A DNA stretch of 64,000 bases from Hyphomicrobiales bacterium (GTDB taxonomy: Bacteria > Pseudomonadota > Alphaproteobacteria > Rhizobiales > Xanthobacteraceae): the NCBI GenBank assembly GCA_021730985.1, contig JAKFYI010000014.1:62001-126000 (forward strand), read 5' to 3'. Made by a program: the position numbers and the translations under genes. How positions within the stretch are numbered: the first letter of the stretch is position 1; each line of letters starts with the position of its first letter. Positions 36,506 to 46,928 of this stretch are shown here, piece after piece. The notes below the pieces were generated by a model, which searched no databases, was not told the origin of the DNA, and worked only from the letters and a program-made list of their open reading frames with translations.

Positions 36506-37165
36506 CTAGCGCGGCTGCGGCAGGATGCGGATGTACGGCTTCGGCGATTTCCAGCCCTGCGGAAACAGCTTCTTGGCGTCTTCGTCGCTGACCGAGCCCG
36601 CGATGATGACGTCTTCGCCGTTCTTCCAGTTCACCGGCGTCGCCACCTTGTGCTTGGCGGTGAGTTGCAGCGAGTCGATGACACGCAGCACCTCGTCGAA
36701 ATTGCGGCCCACCGTCATCGGGTAGACCAGCACCAGCTTCACCTTCTTGTCCGGGCCGATGATGAAGACGTTGCGAACCGTCTGGTTGTCGGCTGCGGTC
36801 CGCTTGGCGGGATCGCCCGACACCGCGGCAGGCAGCATGCCGTACAGCTTCGACACGTTGAAATCGACGTCGCCGATCATCGGGTAGTTCGGGGCGAAGC
36901 CCTGCGTCTCCTTGATGTCGGCGGCCCAGCCGGCGTGCTTGTCGATGGGATCGACCGAGAGCCCGATGATCTTGACGCCCCGCTTGTCGAACTCCGGCTT
37001 GATCTTGGCCATGTAGCCGAGCTCGGTGGTGCAGACCGGGGTGAAATCCTTGGGGTGCGAGAACAGCACCGCCCATTTGTCTCCGATCCAGTCGTGAAAG
37101 CGGATCCGGCCTTCCGTGGTCTCGGCCTCGAAATCGGGTGCGGTGTCGTTGATCGAAAGAGCCAT
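36506..37165 (-). CDS. Peroxiredoxin (Prx6/1-Cys-like)
   Basis: MALSINDTAPDFEAETTEGRIRFHDWIGDKWAVLFSHPKDFTPVCTTELG. Confidence 0.93.
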   Translation of the reverse strand: MALSINDTAPDFEAETTEGRIRFHDWIGDKWAVLFSHPKDFTPVCTTELGYMAKIKPEFDKRGVKIIGLSVDPIDKHAGWAADIKETQGFAPNYPMIGDVDFNVSKLYGMLPAAVSGDPAKRTAADNQTVRNVFIIGPDKKVKLVLVYPMTVGRNFDEVLRVIDSLQLTAKHKVATPVNWKNGEDVIIAGSVSDEDAKKLFPQGWKSPKPYIRILPQPR

Positions 37166-37363
37166 GCAAGCCTCCAAGAGTGCAATGATCCAGTGCAGTG
37201 ATGTGCCGAGAATATAAGCGCCGCGACCGGGCACGATAAGCCACGGATATTCCAAAGGTGCCGCCGACGGCGGAAAGAATCTCTCGGGATGCATGGCCGC
37301 GGTAGCATGACCCTTGCATCGCTGCTAGACAGGTGGGCCGGGCGAAACGTCAGCAGTGTGGGC

Positions 37364-39379
<2,016 letters not shown>

Positions 39380-39416
39380 GGGTGGGGAACGTTCTCCGCC
39401 GCCGTGGCCTCGTCCC

Positions 39417-39962
39417 ATGGACCGTGGCACGATTGCCGGCATGAGCGTGCTGTCTCTGCTGTTCTCCCGGTCCGGCGTACTGGCGCCCAAGCCGTTCGGC
39501 ATCGCGGTGACGTTGCTCTACGTCGCGAATTTCCTGTCCCAGATGCTGCTGTCCGGGGATGTGACCGCGCAAGCCGGCTTGTGGCCGTTCGCCATCGTGC
39601 AGGCCGTGCTGATCTGGAACTGGATCGTGCTGCATGTGAAGCGCCTGCGCGACGCCGCAAAGTCGAGCGGCCTCGCGATCGGGATTGCCTGCCTTTACAT
39701 GCTGACGATCGTGCTGGTGCTGCTGGTCATGGTGATGATCGTCGCCACCGATGCCAGCACCGAGACCGCGCGAACCGGGCAGGGGCTGATCCGGCTGTTC
39801 CTGGTGCTCTATCTGTTCGCCATGCTGGTGGGCAGCCCGGAATTCGGCGTGATGACCTTCTGGCTGATGGGGTTCATGGCGCTGCTGTTGATGCCGCTGA
39901 TGGTCGCGTTCGGGTTCTCTATCTGGACCGGCACAAGGCCGAGGATACCCGAGGTGCCGTGA
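39417..39962 (+). CDS. DUF805-like multi-TM membrane protein
   Basis: Hydrophobic helices and WIVLHVKRLRDAAKSSG, DUF805-like; ATGs at 39417 and 39441. Confidence 0.6.
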   Translation: MDRGTIAGMSVLSLLFSRSGVLAPKPFGIAVTLLYVANFLSQMLLSGDVTAQAGLWPFAIVQAVLIWNWIVLHVKRLRDAAKSSGLAIGIACLYMLTIVLVLLVMVMIVATDASTETARTGQGLIRLFLVLYLFAMLVGSPEFGVMTFWLMGFMALLLMPLMVAFGFSIWTGTRPRIPEVP

Positions 39963-40441
39963 TGCTGCACTTCGCCTACGGCTCGAACATGAGCCGCAAG
40001 CTGATGCGCCGCTTCGCTCCCGCCGCCCGGCCGGTCGGCGTGGCGCGGTTGCCCGGCCACCGCTTTGTCATCACCGCTGACGGCTACGCTTCGGTCGCGC
40101 CGGACCGCGGCGCGATCGTGTACGGCGTGGCGTGGCGGCTGACCGCGCGCGATCGCGTGACCCTCGATGGCTGGGAGAACGTGGCGGCTGGCCTCTACAC
40201 CGCGCGGATGCTTCCCGTGCAAGTGGAGGGGCGGCGCGCCCAGGCGCTGGTCTATGTGGGACGGCCGGGCGGTGAAGGCGCGCCCAAGCCCGGCTACATG
40301 GAACTGGTGCGCGCCGCGGCCAGGGAGTGGGACTTGCCGGCCGACTATTGCCGTGGCCTGGAGCGGTTCACGGCCGCGCGCTGGCGCGGCGGGACCGCAC
40401 CATTGAAAGGACCTGCGGCCAAATTCGGAGAGATTGGATGA
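39962..40441 (+). CDS. Gamma-glutamylcyclotransferase family protein
   Basis: FAYGSNMSRKLMRRFAPAARPVGVARLPGHRFVI. Confidence 0.88.
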   Translation: MLHFAYGSNMSRKLMRRFAPAARPVGVARLPGHRFVITADGYASVAPDRGAIVYGVAWRLTARDRVTLDGWENVAAGLYTARMLPVQVEGRRAQALVYVGRPGGEGAPKPGYMELVRAAAREWDLPADYCRGLERFTAARWRGGTAPLKGPAAKFGEIG

Positions 40442-40737
40442 GTGACCTCATCCAACACATGAATGTGCGTGGTCTGGTGCAGGGCGTCGGCTACCGCGCC
40501 TTTGTTGCCGACGAGGCGGAGCGCCGTGGCCTGACCGGCTGGGTGCGGAACCGCCGCGATGGGTCGGTCGAAGCGGTGCTCGGCGGACCGGCGGCCGCCA
40601 TCGGGGCCATGATCGAGGCTTGCCGGAAGGGGCCGTGGGGCGCCCGTGTCGATGGCATCGACCGCCGCGACGGCACGGTGGAAGAACTCCGTCAGCGCCG
40701 TCCGGGTGAGAAGTTCTCGGTGCTGCCGACGGTGTGA
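40438..40737 (+). CDS. Acylphosphatase
   Basis: NVRGLVQGVGYRAFVADEAERRGLTGWVRNRRDGSVEAVLGG. Confidence 0.93.
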   Translation: MSDLIQHMNVRGLVQGVGYRAFVADEAERRGLTGWVRNRRDGSVEAVLGGPAAAIGAMIEACRKGPWGARVDGIDRRDGTVEELRQRRPGEKFSVLPTV

Positions 40738-40756
40738 ATTCGGCAACCGATCGGAA

Positions 40757-41464
40757 TCAGATCGGCTTCGCCGCACCGAACAGCGCCTCGAATGATTGGC
40801 GCAGCGCCATGTCGAACTCGGGCATGGTCACGGTGAGGCCGAGATCGGCCAGACTGGTGACGCCGTAGCGCTGCTCCGACACGCCGCACGGCACGATGCC
40901 GGTGAAATGCGTCAGGTCCGGCTCCACGTTGACGGCGATGCCATGCAGCGTGACCCACTTGCGGACCCGGATGCCGAGCGCCGCGATCTTGTCCTCGTGG
41001 CCGATGCCCTTTTCAGGGCGGCGAACCCAGACGCCGATGCGATCCTCGCGCCGCTCGCCGCGCACGTTGAAGGCGGCGAGCGTCCGGATGATCCATTCCT
41101 CCAGCGCCGCCACATAGGCGCGCAGGTCCGGTGTCCTGCGGTTCAGGTCGAGCATCGCGTAGGCGATGCGCTGGCCCGGCCCATGGTAGGTGTACTGCCC
41201 GCCGCGGCCGACGTTGTGCACCGGAAACCGCGCGTCGATCAGTTGCTCCGCGCGCGCGCTGGTGCCCGCGGTGTAGAGCGGCGAATGCTCCAGCAGCCAT
41301 ACGAGTTCGGCTTGCCGGCCCGCAGCGATCGCGTCGGCGCGCGCGTCCATTTCGGCGAGCGCCGTCTGGTAGGGAACGATCCTGTCACTGACGCGCCATT
41401 CGACCGGCGATCCGGCCTGTCGCGGCAACATTCCGATTGCGATGGTTTCGCGTGTGTCTGTCAA
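40757..41464 (-). CDS. lipB: Lipoyl(octanoyl) transferase
   Basis: [17 protein letters not shown]...[14 protein letters not shown]...[26 protein letters not shown] start overlaps upstream stop (TTGA); alternative ATG 41431. Confidence 0.9.
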   Translation of the reverse strand: MTDTRETIAIGMLPRQAGSPVEWRVSDRIVPYQTALAEMDARADAIAAGRQAELVWLLEHSPLYTAGTSARAEQLIDARFPVHNVGRGGQYTYHGPGQRIAYAMLDLNRRTPDLRAYVAALEEWIIRTLAAFNVRGERREDRIGVWVRRPEKGIGHEDKIAALGIRVRKWVTLHGIAVNVEPDLTHFTGIVPCGVSEQRYGVTSLADLGLTVTMPEFDMALRQSFEALFGAAKPI

Positions 41465-41805
41465 TGGTCCGCCTGGAAGCCGTTGCGCAGCGTCATCATG
41501 TGCGTTGCACTCGCCGGGCTGTCGGGGCCGGCCACCACGAAATAGACGATGCCCTTTTCGGCCACGCACCGCACCAGGGCGGTGTAGCCGCCGCGCTCGC
41601 CGTAGATCGCGGCGTTGGCGAGCACCTCGAACCGGCTGGTGAAGCCATTGCGGCGGATCGTGGCGGTGCCCTTGCGGATGCACTCCTCCTGCGACACTTC
41701 GATGCTGAGCCATGCCGAACTCATGCCCGGCGCTGCGGTTGCGGCGGTGGCGGCCAATGCCGCGATGGCTAAGGCCGCGCCGGCGCATTCCCTTGTACCG
41801 GTCAT
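41461..41805 (-). CDS. Small secreted hypothetical protein
   Basis: Signal-like N terminus; two Cys; translationally overlaps lipB. Confidence 0.6.
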   Translation of the reverse strand: MTGTRECAGAALAIAALAATAATAAPGMSSAWLSIEVSQEECIRKGTATIRRNGFTSRFEVLANAAIYGERGGYTALVRCVAEKGIVYFVVAGPDSPASATHMMTLRNGFQADH

Positions 41806-41958
41806 GACAGCCTCCCGGCCGATCGTCCTAACCTGGCCGGCCTCGGGTGCCGGATCGATGGCCTGACGATAGGCCCGGATTATCGCCCGTTAACCACTCA
41901 TTCACCATGCCGTGGTGACGTGGCGGCTTCAGTTTGGCCGTTTATCGCAAGGATTCGG

Positions 41959-42201
41959 ATGCCCACCATCGACAGCGTCTCGCTGGATATCACCGTCGTG
42001 CTCGGCACCACCGCCATGCCGGTGCACCAGGTGCTCCGCCTCGGCCGCGGTGCCATCATCGAGCTCGACGCCTCGGAGGATGACGAGGTCCAGATCCTGG
42101 CCAACAACCTTCCCGTGGCCCGCGGCACCGTGGTGGTGCAGGGCAACCGCATCGCGGTCGAGGTGCGGGAACTGCTGCCTCGCGGCGCCGACGTCAGATA
42201 G
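41959..42201 (+). CDS. FliN/SpoA-domain protein (stand-alone)
   Basis: ISLDITVVLGTTAMPVHQVLRLGRGAIIELD... NLPVARGTVVVQGNRIAVEVRELLP is a SpoA/FliN core. Confidence 0.82.
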   Translation: MPTIDSVSLDITVVLGTTAMPVHQVLRLGRGAIIELDASEDDEVQILANNLPVARGTVVVQGNRIAVEVRELLPRGADVR

Positions 42202-42384
42202 GTCGCCCATGCTCTGGCGCAGCGCAAGCAGGCTCGCCGGAGGAAAGCTTCGCCTGGTCAGGCGAATGGCCTGCTGGGGGGCCGCTTTGGGCTGCCAGCC
42301 ACGACCCTTTACCCGGGGTGGCCGATTTGTTACATCGCCCGCGCCTCGTACGTCCGGCGATCACGGTCGGCGTTCATCCCAAAT

Positions 42385-42469
42385 GCGGCCATGGCGGAAT
42401 TGGTAGACGCACTAGCTTGAGGTGCTAGCGGGGCAACCCGTGGAGGTTCGAGTCCTCTTGGCCGCACCA
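42385..42469 (+). tRNA. tRNA-Leu (anticodon GAG), CCA encoded
   Basis: 85 nt; acceptor gcggcca/tggccgc + acca; anticodon arm ctagc-TTGAGGT-gctag; variable arm; T-arm ggttcgagtcc. Confidence 0.95.
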
Positions 42470-42494
42470 AACTTTCTGATCTGATCTGAGCTGA

Positions 42495-42588
42495 GGCGTC
42501 AGCGCGGCCGGGCAGGGCCGAGGCTGGATGCCGTGACCGGCCAGCCGCCCGGCGGGCGCGCCGGAGGGGCTAGGCTCGCCCTGGTCGA
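42495..42588. repeat. Direct repeat copy A (partner 43717..43810)
   Basis: 2 differences by eye over ~94 nt relative to copy B; offset 1222 nt. Confidence 0.92.
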
Positions 42589-42690
42589 CTAGGCATCGAT
42601 CTGACGCTCCGGCTGCGATGACGGGGGATCGGAATCAGGTGGCTGCGACGTCGGCGGCGCTAGTCTCGGCGGCGACGTGAAGCTCTTGGC
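42499..42690 (-). pseudogene. Truncated duplicate of the polysaccharide deacetylase 3' end
   Basis: Minus-strand reading PPTSQPPDSDPPSSQPERQIDA*STRASLAPPARPPGGWPVTASSLGPARPR* matches the C-terminus of 43721..45256; in-frame TAG where the intact gene has TGG. Upstream boundary approximate. Confidence 0.85.
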
Positions 42691-42770
42691 AAAATCCGCC
42701 AGAATCTAGAGACGACTTGCCCCCTGCTACTTATAGTTGAGTGATTGTAGGCGCTGAAAGGGAGCAGGTC

Positions 42771-43673
42771 ATGCGCGTTAGTTGGATTGCTTTGTATGCA
42801 GTAGCGATAGGTGCTTTCTCAACGACAGCAACGGCGGCTCCTTCAACAGATCTAGTTTTCTGTTCGAAGATGCAGAACAAGGCGGAACGCATTGCTTGCT
42901 ATGACGCAGCGGCGCGGATCGCAGAGACAAAGCTGAGATCAAACCCGACAGTCGTCGCCCGGCCTGTCACCACTGTTCCAGTTCAGCCAGCGCACGACGC
43001 CTATGCGAGCAAAGCACCCGCTCTGGTCGAGACACGACGCAATCCGTTTCACGGAGCTTACGCAGCGATCGGTGGTTCGTATGGTCTATCCAGCGATCGG
43101 AACTCGTTTTCAAGTTTCTCGTCACCACCTGTATTCACTTCGACATCAGTATCCGTTCACCCCTCCGGCCCATCGGCGGTTGCTACAATTGGTTACAATC
43201 TTGCCTTTGAGCGATGGCTGATTGGCATCGAACTGGACGGGCGTTGGGGCGCAGAGCAAGCGCGAATTTCTGCAGCCAACAATGTCTGTTGCACATTGCT
43301 CACGGCGACACAAACCTATCAATACAATAACGACGCTGCTGTACATGTATCTGGCCGGATCGGCGCCTCCATTGATGACACGCTGATTTTTGCCAAGCTC
43401 GGCTTGGGCGGCTCGCATATCACTGAAAAATATACCTACACAGATACTGTTAGGTTCGCTGCGATCATGAAGTCTATCTGGGTGCCATCCGCAATATTTG
43501 GCGTTGGTATCGAGCAGAACTTCGGCCGTGCATTTGCGCGAGTGAGCGCCGAACTTGAAGCGATTAGCGCGGCTAGTTTGCAGACGGCAGGCTCTCCTCT
43601 ATCAGGATCGAGCTTTGCCGACGGCGCCTCATGGACGGCGCGGGGCAGCGGGATGATCGGGGTGCGATTCTAA
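42771..43673 (+). CDS. Outer-membrane beta-barrel protein (Omp25/Omp31-like C-terminal barrel)
   Basis: Signal peptide; AYAAIGGSYGLSS...ATIGYNLAFERWLIGIELDGRWG...; C-terminal GSGMIGVRF ending in F; AT-richer composition. Confidence 0.75.
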   Translation: MRVSWIALYAVAIGAFSTTATAAPSTDLVFCSKMQNKAERIACYDAAARIAETKLRSNPTVVARPVTTVPVQPAHDAYASKAPALVETRRNPFHGAYAAIGGSYGLSSDRNSFSSFSSPPVFTSTSVSVHPSGPSAVATIGYNLAFERWLIGIELDGRWGAEQARISAANNVCCTLLTATQTYQYNNDAAVHVSGRIGASIDDTLIFAKLGLGGSHITEKYTYTDTVRFAAIMKSIWVPSAIFGVGIEQNFGRAFARVSAELEAISAASLQTAGSPLSGSSFADGASWTARGSGMIGVRF

Positions 43674-43716
43674 GGCTCTCTGCCACAACGGTAACGTTTC
43701 TGCGGGGCACGCAGAG

Positions 43717-43810
43717 GGCGTCAGCGCGGCCGGGCAGGGCCGAGGCTGGACGCCGTGACCGGCCAGCCGCCCAGCGGGCGCGCCGGAGGGGCTAGGCTCG
43801 CCCTGGTCGA
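43717..43810. repeat. Direct repeat copy B (partner 42495..42588), inside 3' end of the deacetylase gene
   Basis: See copy A. Confidence 0.92.
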
Positions 43811-45256
43811 CCACGTATCGACTTGCCGTTCCGATTGCGATGGCGGAGGTTCCGAGGCCTGCGGCTGCGAGACCGGGGCATCCTCGGCCTGCGGCTCCGA
43901 CGCCTGCGGCGCCAGCGCGGCGGGTGCCTGAGCTGGTGCTTGGGCCTGCGGCGCCTGGGCCTGCGGTACTTGAGTCTGCGGTGCCTGGGCCTGCGGTGGC
44001 TGGGCGGGCGGTTCGGCGGCAATCGCTTCAAGCGGCAAGTCGTCGAACTTGGCTGGCAGCGACGCGCTATGCGACGGCTTGAAGCCGGGCGTCAGCGGGC
44101 GCGCGATCGCGGCCGGGACGCGAACTGGCGGCAACACGGCTTGCGGTGGCGAAGCCGGCTGCGTCCGCGGCGTCGGGTGGCTGGCTTCGATGATCGGCGC
44201 TGGCATGGAACGGCCGGGCGGCAGCATCGCGGGCTCACCGGCGAGCGCGTCGCTCGCCGCGCGCGTCGCGGCATGGATGGCGTTGGGTTCGGTTGCAGCG
44301 GCTTCGGCAGCAGACTCGACGGGCTTCGGCGCAGGGACGGCGGGCGCGGCGGGCGCAGACGATTGCGCTGGGTAGGGCGTCGGCCACGACGATGTTTCGC
44401 GCGTTGGCTGTTGCGGCTTGGCCGGTGCAGTGGCTTGGACCGAAGCCACCGCCGCGGGCTGCGCGGCAGGCTTGCGCTGCGAGCTTGCCACCATGGCGGC
44501 CGCGCTCGCGGGCGCCACCTGGACGATCTTGTAGCCGTTTCGCTTCAGTTCGCGCAGCAGGTGCGGGATGGCGAGCGCGGTCGCGGGCTGGATGTCGTGC
44601 AGCAGCAGGATGCCCTTGCCCTTGGCTTCGAGCCGGGCGAGCGAGCGGCTCACCACTTCGCTCGCCGTGATGTGCTTCCAGTCGTCGGCGACGATATCCG
44701 CGCTCCAGGTCACCATCGCGCGCGCGTGCAGGTACTGCTCGACATTATCTGCGCGCAGCAGGCCGGGGATGCGGAAGAACGGCGCCACGGTGCCCTGGCC
44801 GCCGAGTGCTGCCGTGGTCGAGGCGAAGCCCTGGTCGATTTCGGCCTGCACCGCGCGAAGCGGCATCTTCTCGAAGGCGAGCGGATGGTTTTCGCTGTGG
44901 GTGCCGATCACATGGCCTTCGGCATGAATGCGGCGCAGCAGTTCGGGATAGCCGCGCGCCATCCGGCCGACGATGAAGTAGTTTGCCTTTACGCATTCAT
45001 GCGCGAGCGCTTCCAGCACGCGGTTGGTGTAAGGCGGCATCGGCCCGTCGTCGAAGGTGAGCACCACCTCTTTGGCGTTGAGCGGCAGCGTCTCCTGGTA
45101 CTGCACGGTGCCGATGCGCGGATATTCGCGCGGGTCGATGTGCAGCACGCGGCTCGTGCCCATTGCGCCGGGATTGCCGGGGCAACCTTGCGCTTGCGCT
45201 GCGGCGATGCCGCCGAGCATTGCGAAGCTGAACGCGATGGCCGATGACAGGCGCAA
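43721..45256 (-). CDS. Polysaccharide deacetylase (NodB-like), secreted, with long Pro/Ala/Gln-rich C-terminal tail
   Basis: VVLTFDDGPMPPYTNRVLEAL...GHVIGTHSENHPL; tail PQAQAPQTQVPQAQAPQAQAPAQAPA.... Confidence 0.9.
   Translation of the reverse strand: MRLSSAIAFSFAMLGGIAAAQAQGCPGNPGAMGTSRVLHIDPREYPRIGTVQYQETLPLNAKEVVLTFDDGPMPPYTNRVLEALAHECVKANYFIVGRMARGYPELLRRIHAEGHVIGTHSENHPLAFEKMPLRAVQAEIDQGFASTTAALGGQGTVAPFFRIPGLLRADNVEQYLHARAMVTWSADIVADDWKHITASEVVSRSLARLEAKGKGILLLHDIQPATALAIPHLLRELKRNGYKIVQVAPASAAAMVASSQRKPAAQPAAVASVQATAPAKPQQPTRETSSWPTPYPAQSSAPAAPAVPAPKPVESAAEAAATEPNAIHAATRAASDALAGEPAMLPPGRSMPAPIIEASHPTPRTQPASPPQAVLPPVRVPAAIARPLTPGFKPSHSASLPAKFDDLPLEAIAAEPPAQPPQAQAPQTQVPQAQAPQAQAPAQAPAALAPQASEPQAEDAPVSQPQASEPPPSQSERQVDTWSTRASLAPPARPLGGWPVTASSLGPARPR
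43936..44010. repeat. Five imperfect 15-nt tandem repeats (GTGCCTGGGCCTGCG-like) in the deacetylase tail
   Basis: gtgcttgggcctgcg gcgcctgggcctgcg gtacttgagtctgcg gtgcctgggcctgcg gtggctgggcgggcg. Confidence 0.8.
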
Positions 45257-45449
45257 GACGATGTCCCCGATCGCAGAAAGATCGTGAGGTTTCCGCCAAT
45301 CGGCTTAAGCCCAAACCGCGCGGCGCGGTCGAAAATCGCCGTTCATCTTTAACGGCCGCGGCCGCCGTTAACCGATTAACCTCGCATTGCCACCGCAATC
45401 GTCGCGGCGTACAAGCCGAACAGTCCTTCGACATCGCGGCGAGGCCGGC

Positions 45450-46859
45450 ATGCTCGAACAAAACAACACGGCCGTGCCGGCCGGTAACGCGTCCGCGCTG
45501 CGCGACGAGGATGGCGCGATCCGTCCTGACTATGTCGAGCGCGTCAACGCGGCGATCGAGCGCCGCGATGCTGCGGCGCTGAAGACGCTGGCGGGCGATC
45601 TGCATGAATCCGACGCCGGCGACCTGATCGAGGCGCTCGACCCCGATGCGCGCGCGCAGTTTGTGGAACTGCTCGGCCGTGAGTTCGATTTCACGGCTTT
45701 GACCGAGGTGGAAGACGCCGTTCGCGAGGAAATCCTTGATGAATTGCTGCCGAAAACCGTGGCCGACGGCGTTCGCGACCTCGATTCCGACGACGCCGCC
45801 TACATTCTCGAAGACCTGCCGAAGGCGGAACAGGCCGAAATCCTGGAGCAGTTGCCGAGGCTTGAGCGCATCGCGCTCGAGCGCATCCTGGAATACCCGG
45901 AGGCATCCGCCGGCCGGCGCATGCAGACCGAGTATATCGCTGTGCCGCCGTCGTGGACGGTCGGCCACGCCATCGACTACATGCGTGAGACCGCCGACCT
46001 GCCGGACCGCTTCTACGAGCTCTATGTGATCGATCCGTCGTCGCGCCTGCTCGGCGCGGTCGCGCTCGACCTGCTGCTGCGCCACCAGCGCCCGACGCCG
46101 ATCTCGCAGTTGATGGACCCGGAGCGCCGCCGCGTGCGCGCGACCGAGGACCAGGAGGAGGTGGCGCGCATGTTCGAGCGCTACAATCTCGTGGCAGCTC
46201 CCGTGGTGGACGACGGCGACAAGCTGGTCGGCGTGCTGACGTTCGACGACATCGTCGATGTCATGGAGGAGGAGGCCGAGGAGGACATCAAGGCGCTGGG
46301 CGGCGTCGGCCGCTCGGAAGAGCTGTCGGACTCCGTGTGGACCATCGTCAAAGGCCGCTTTCCCTGGCTGCTCGCAAACCTGCTCACCGCGCTGCTCGCC
46401 TCCTGGGTGATCAGCCGGTTCGAAGGCTCGATCGAGAAGATGGTCGCGCTCGCGGTGCTGATGCCGATCGTCGCCAGCATGGGCGGCAACGCCGGCACGC
46501 AGTCGATGACCGTGGCGGTGCGCGCCATCGCCACCCGCGACCTCGGCGACGCCAACGCCGCGCGCGTGATCCGGCGCGAACTGCTGGTGGGGCTGCTCAA
46601 CGGCATCGGCTTTGCCGTCATCATGGGCGCGGTCGCTGCGGCCTGGTTCCAGATCGCGGACCTGGGGCTGGTCATCGGACTGGCCATGATCTGCGTGCTG
46701 GCCGCCGCGGCGCTGGGCGGCATCGTGATCCCGATCCTGCTGTCCCGGCTCGGGGTCGATCCGGCCATCGCGTCCGGCCCGTTCGTCACCACCGTGACCG
46801 ACGTGATCGGGTTTTTTGCCTTTCTCGGCATTGCCACACTGTGGTTCGGCCTGGGCTGA
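45450..46859 (+). CDS. mgtE: Magnesium transporter MgtE
   Basis: MgtE_N region, CBS pair, MPIVASMGGNAGTQSMTVAVRAIATRDL membrane domain. Confidence 0.93.
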   Translation: MLEQNNTAVPAGNASALRDEDGAIRPDYVERVNAAIERRDAAALKTLAGDLHESDAGDLIEALDPDARAQFVELLGREFDFTALTEVEDAVREEILDELLPKTVADGVRDLDSDDAAYILEDLPKAEQAEILEQLPRLERIALERILEYPEASAGRRMQTEYIAVPPSWTVGHAIDYMRETADLPDRFYELYVIDPSSRLLGAVALDLLLRHQRPTPISQLMDPERRRVRATEDQEEVARMFERYNLVAAPVVDDGDKLVGVLTFDDIVDVMEEEAEEDIKALGGVGRSEELSDSVWTIVKGRFPWLLANLLTALLASWVISRFEGSIEKMVALAVLMPIVASMGGNAGTQSMTVAVRAIATRDLGDANAARVIRRELLVGLLNGIGFAVIMGAVAAAWFQIADLGLVIGLAMICVLAAAALGGIVIPILLSRLGVDPAIASGPFVTTVTDVIGFFAFLGIATLWFGLG

Positions 46860-46928
46860 TGACGGGGCGTTAACCGCCCCGGCCTAGGCTCCACCGCACA
46901 TTGTGGGGTCGGCCGGACGGGCGTTTTC

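Noticed and set aside
36462-37319. 285-aa minus-strand ORF overlapping the peroxiredoxin
   Set aside because: Out-of-frame shadow; peroxiredoxin motif PVCTTELG is in the other frame.
42385-43815. Classical integrative element at tRNA-Leu
   Set aside because: No integrase gene and the repeats are gene-end sequence rather than the tRNA 3' end, so not called a mobile element.
43936-44010. Possible CRISPR-like repeat cluster
   Set aside because: 15-nt in-frame degenerate coding repeats without spacers; part of a low-complexity protein tail.
43823-45247. 474-aa plus-strand Arg/Gly-rich ORF
   Set aside because: Complement of the polysaccharide deacetylase gene; repeats are the reverse of the Pro/Ala/Gln tail.
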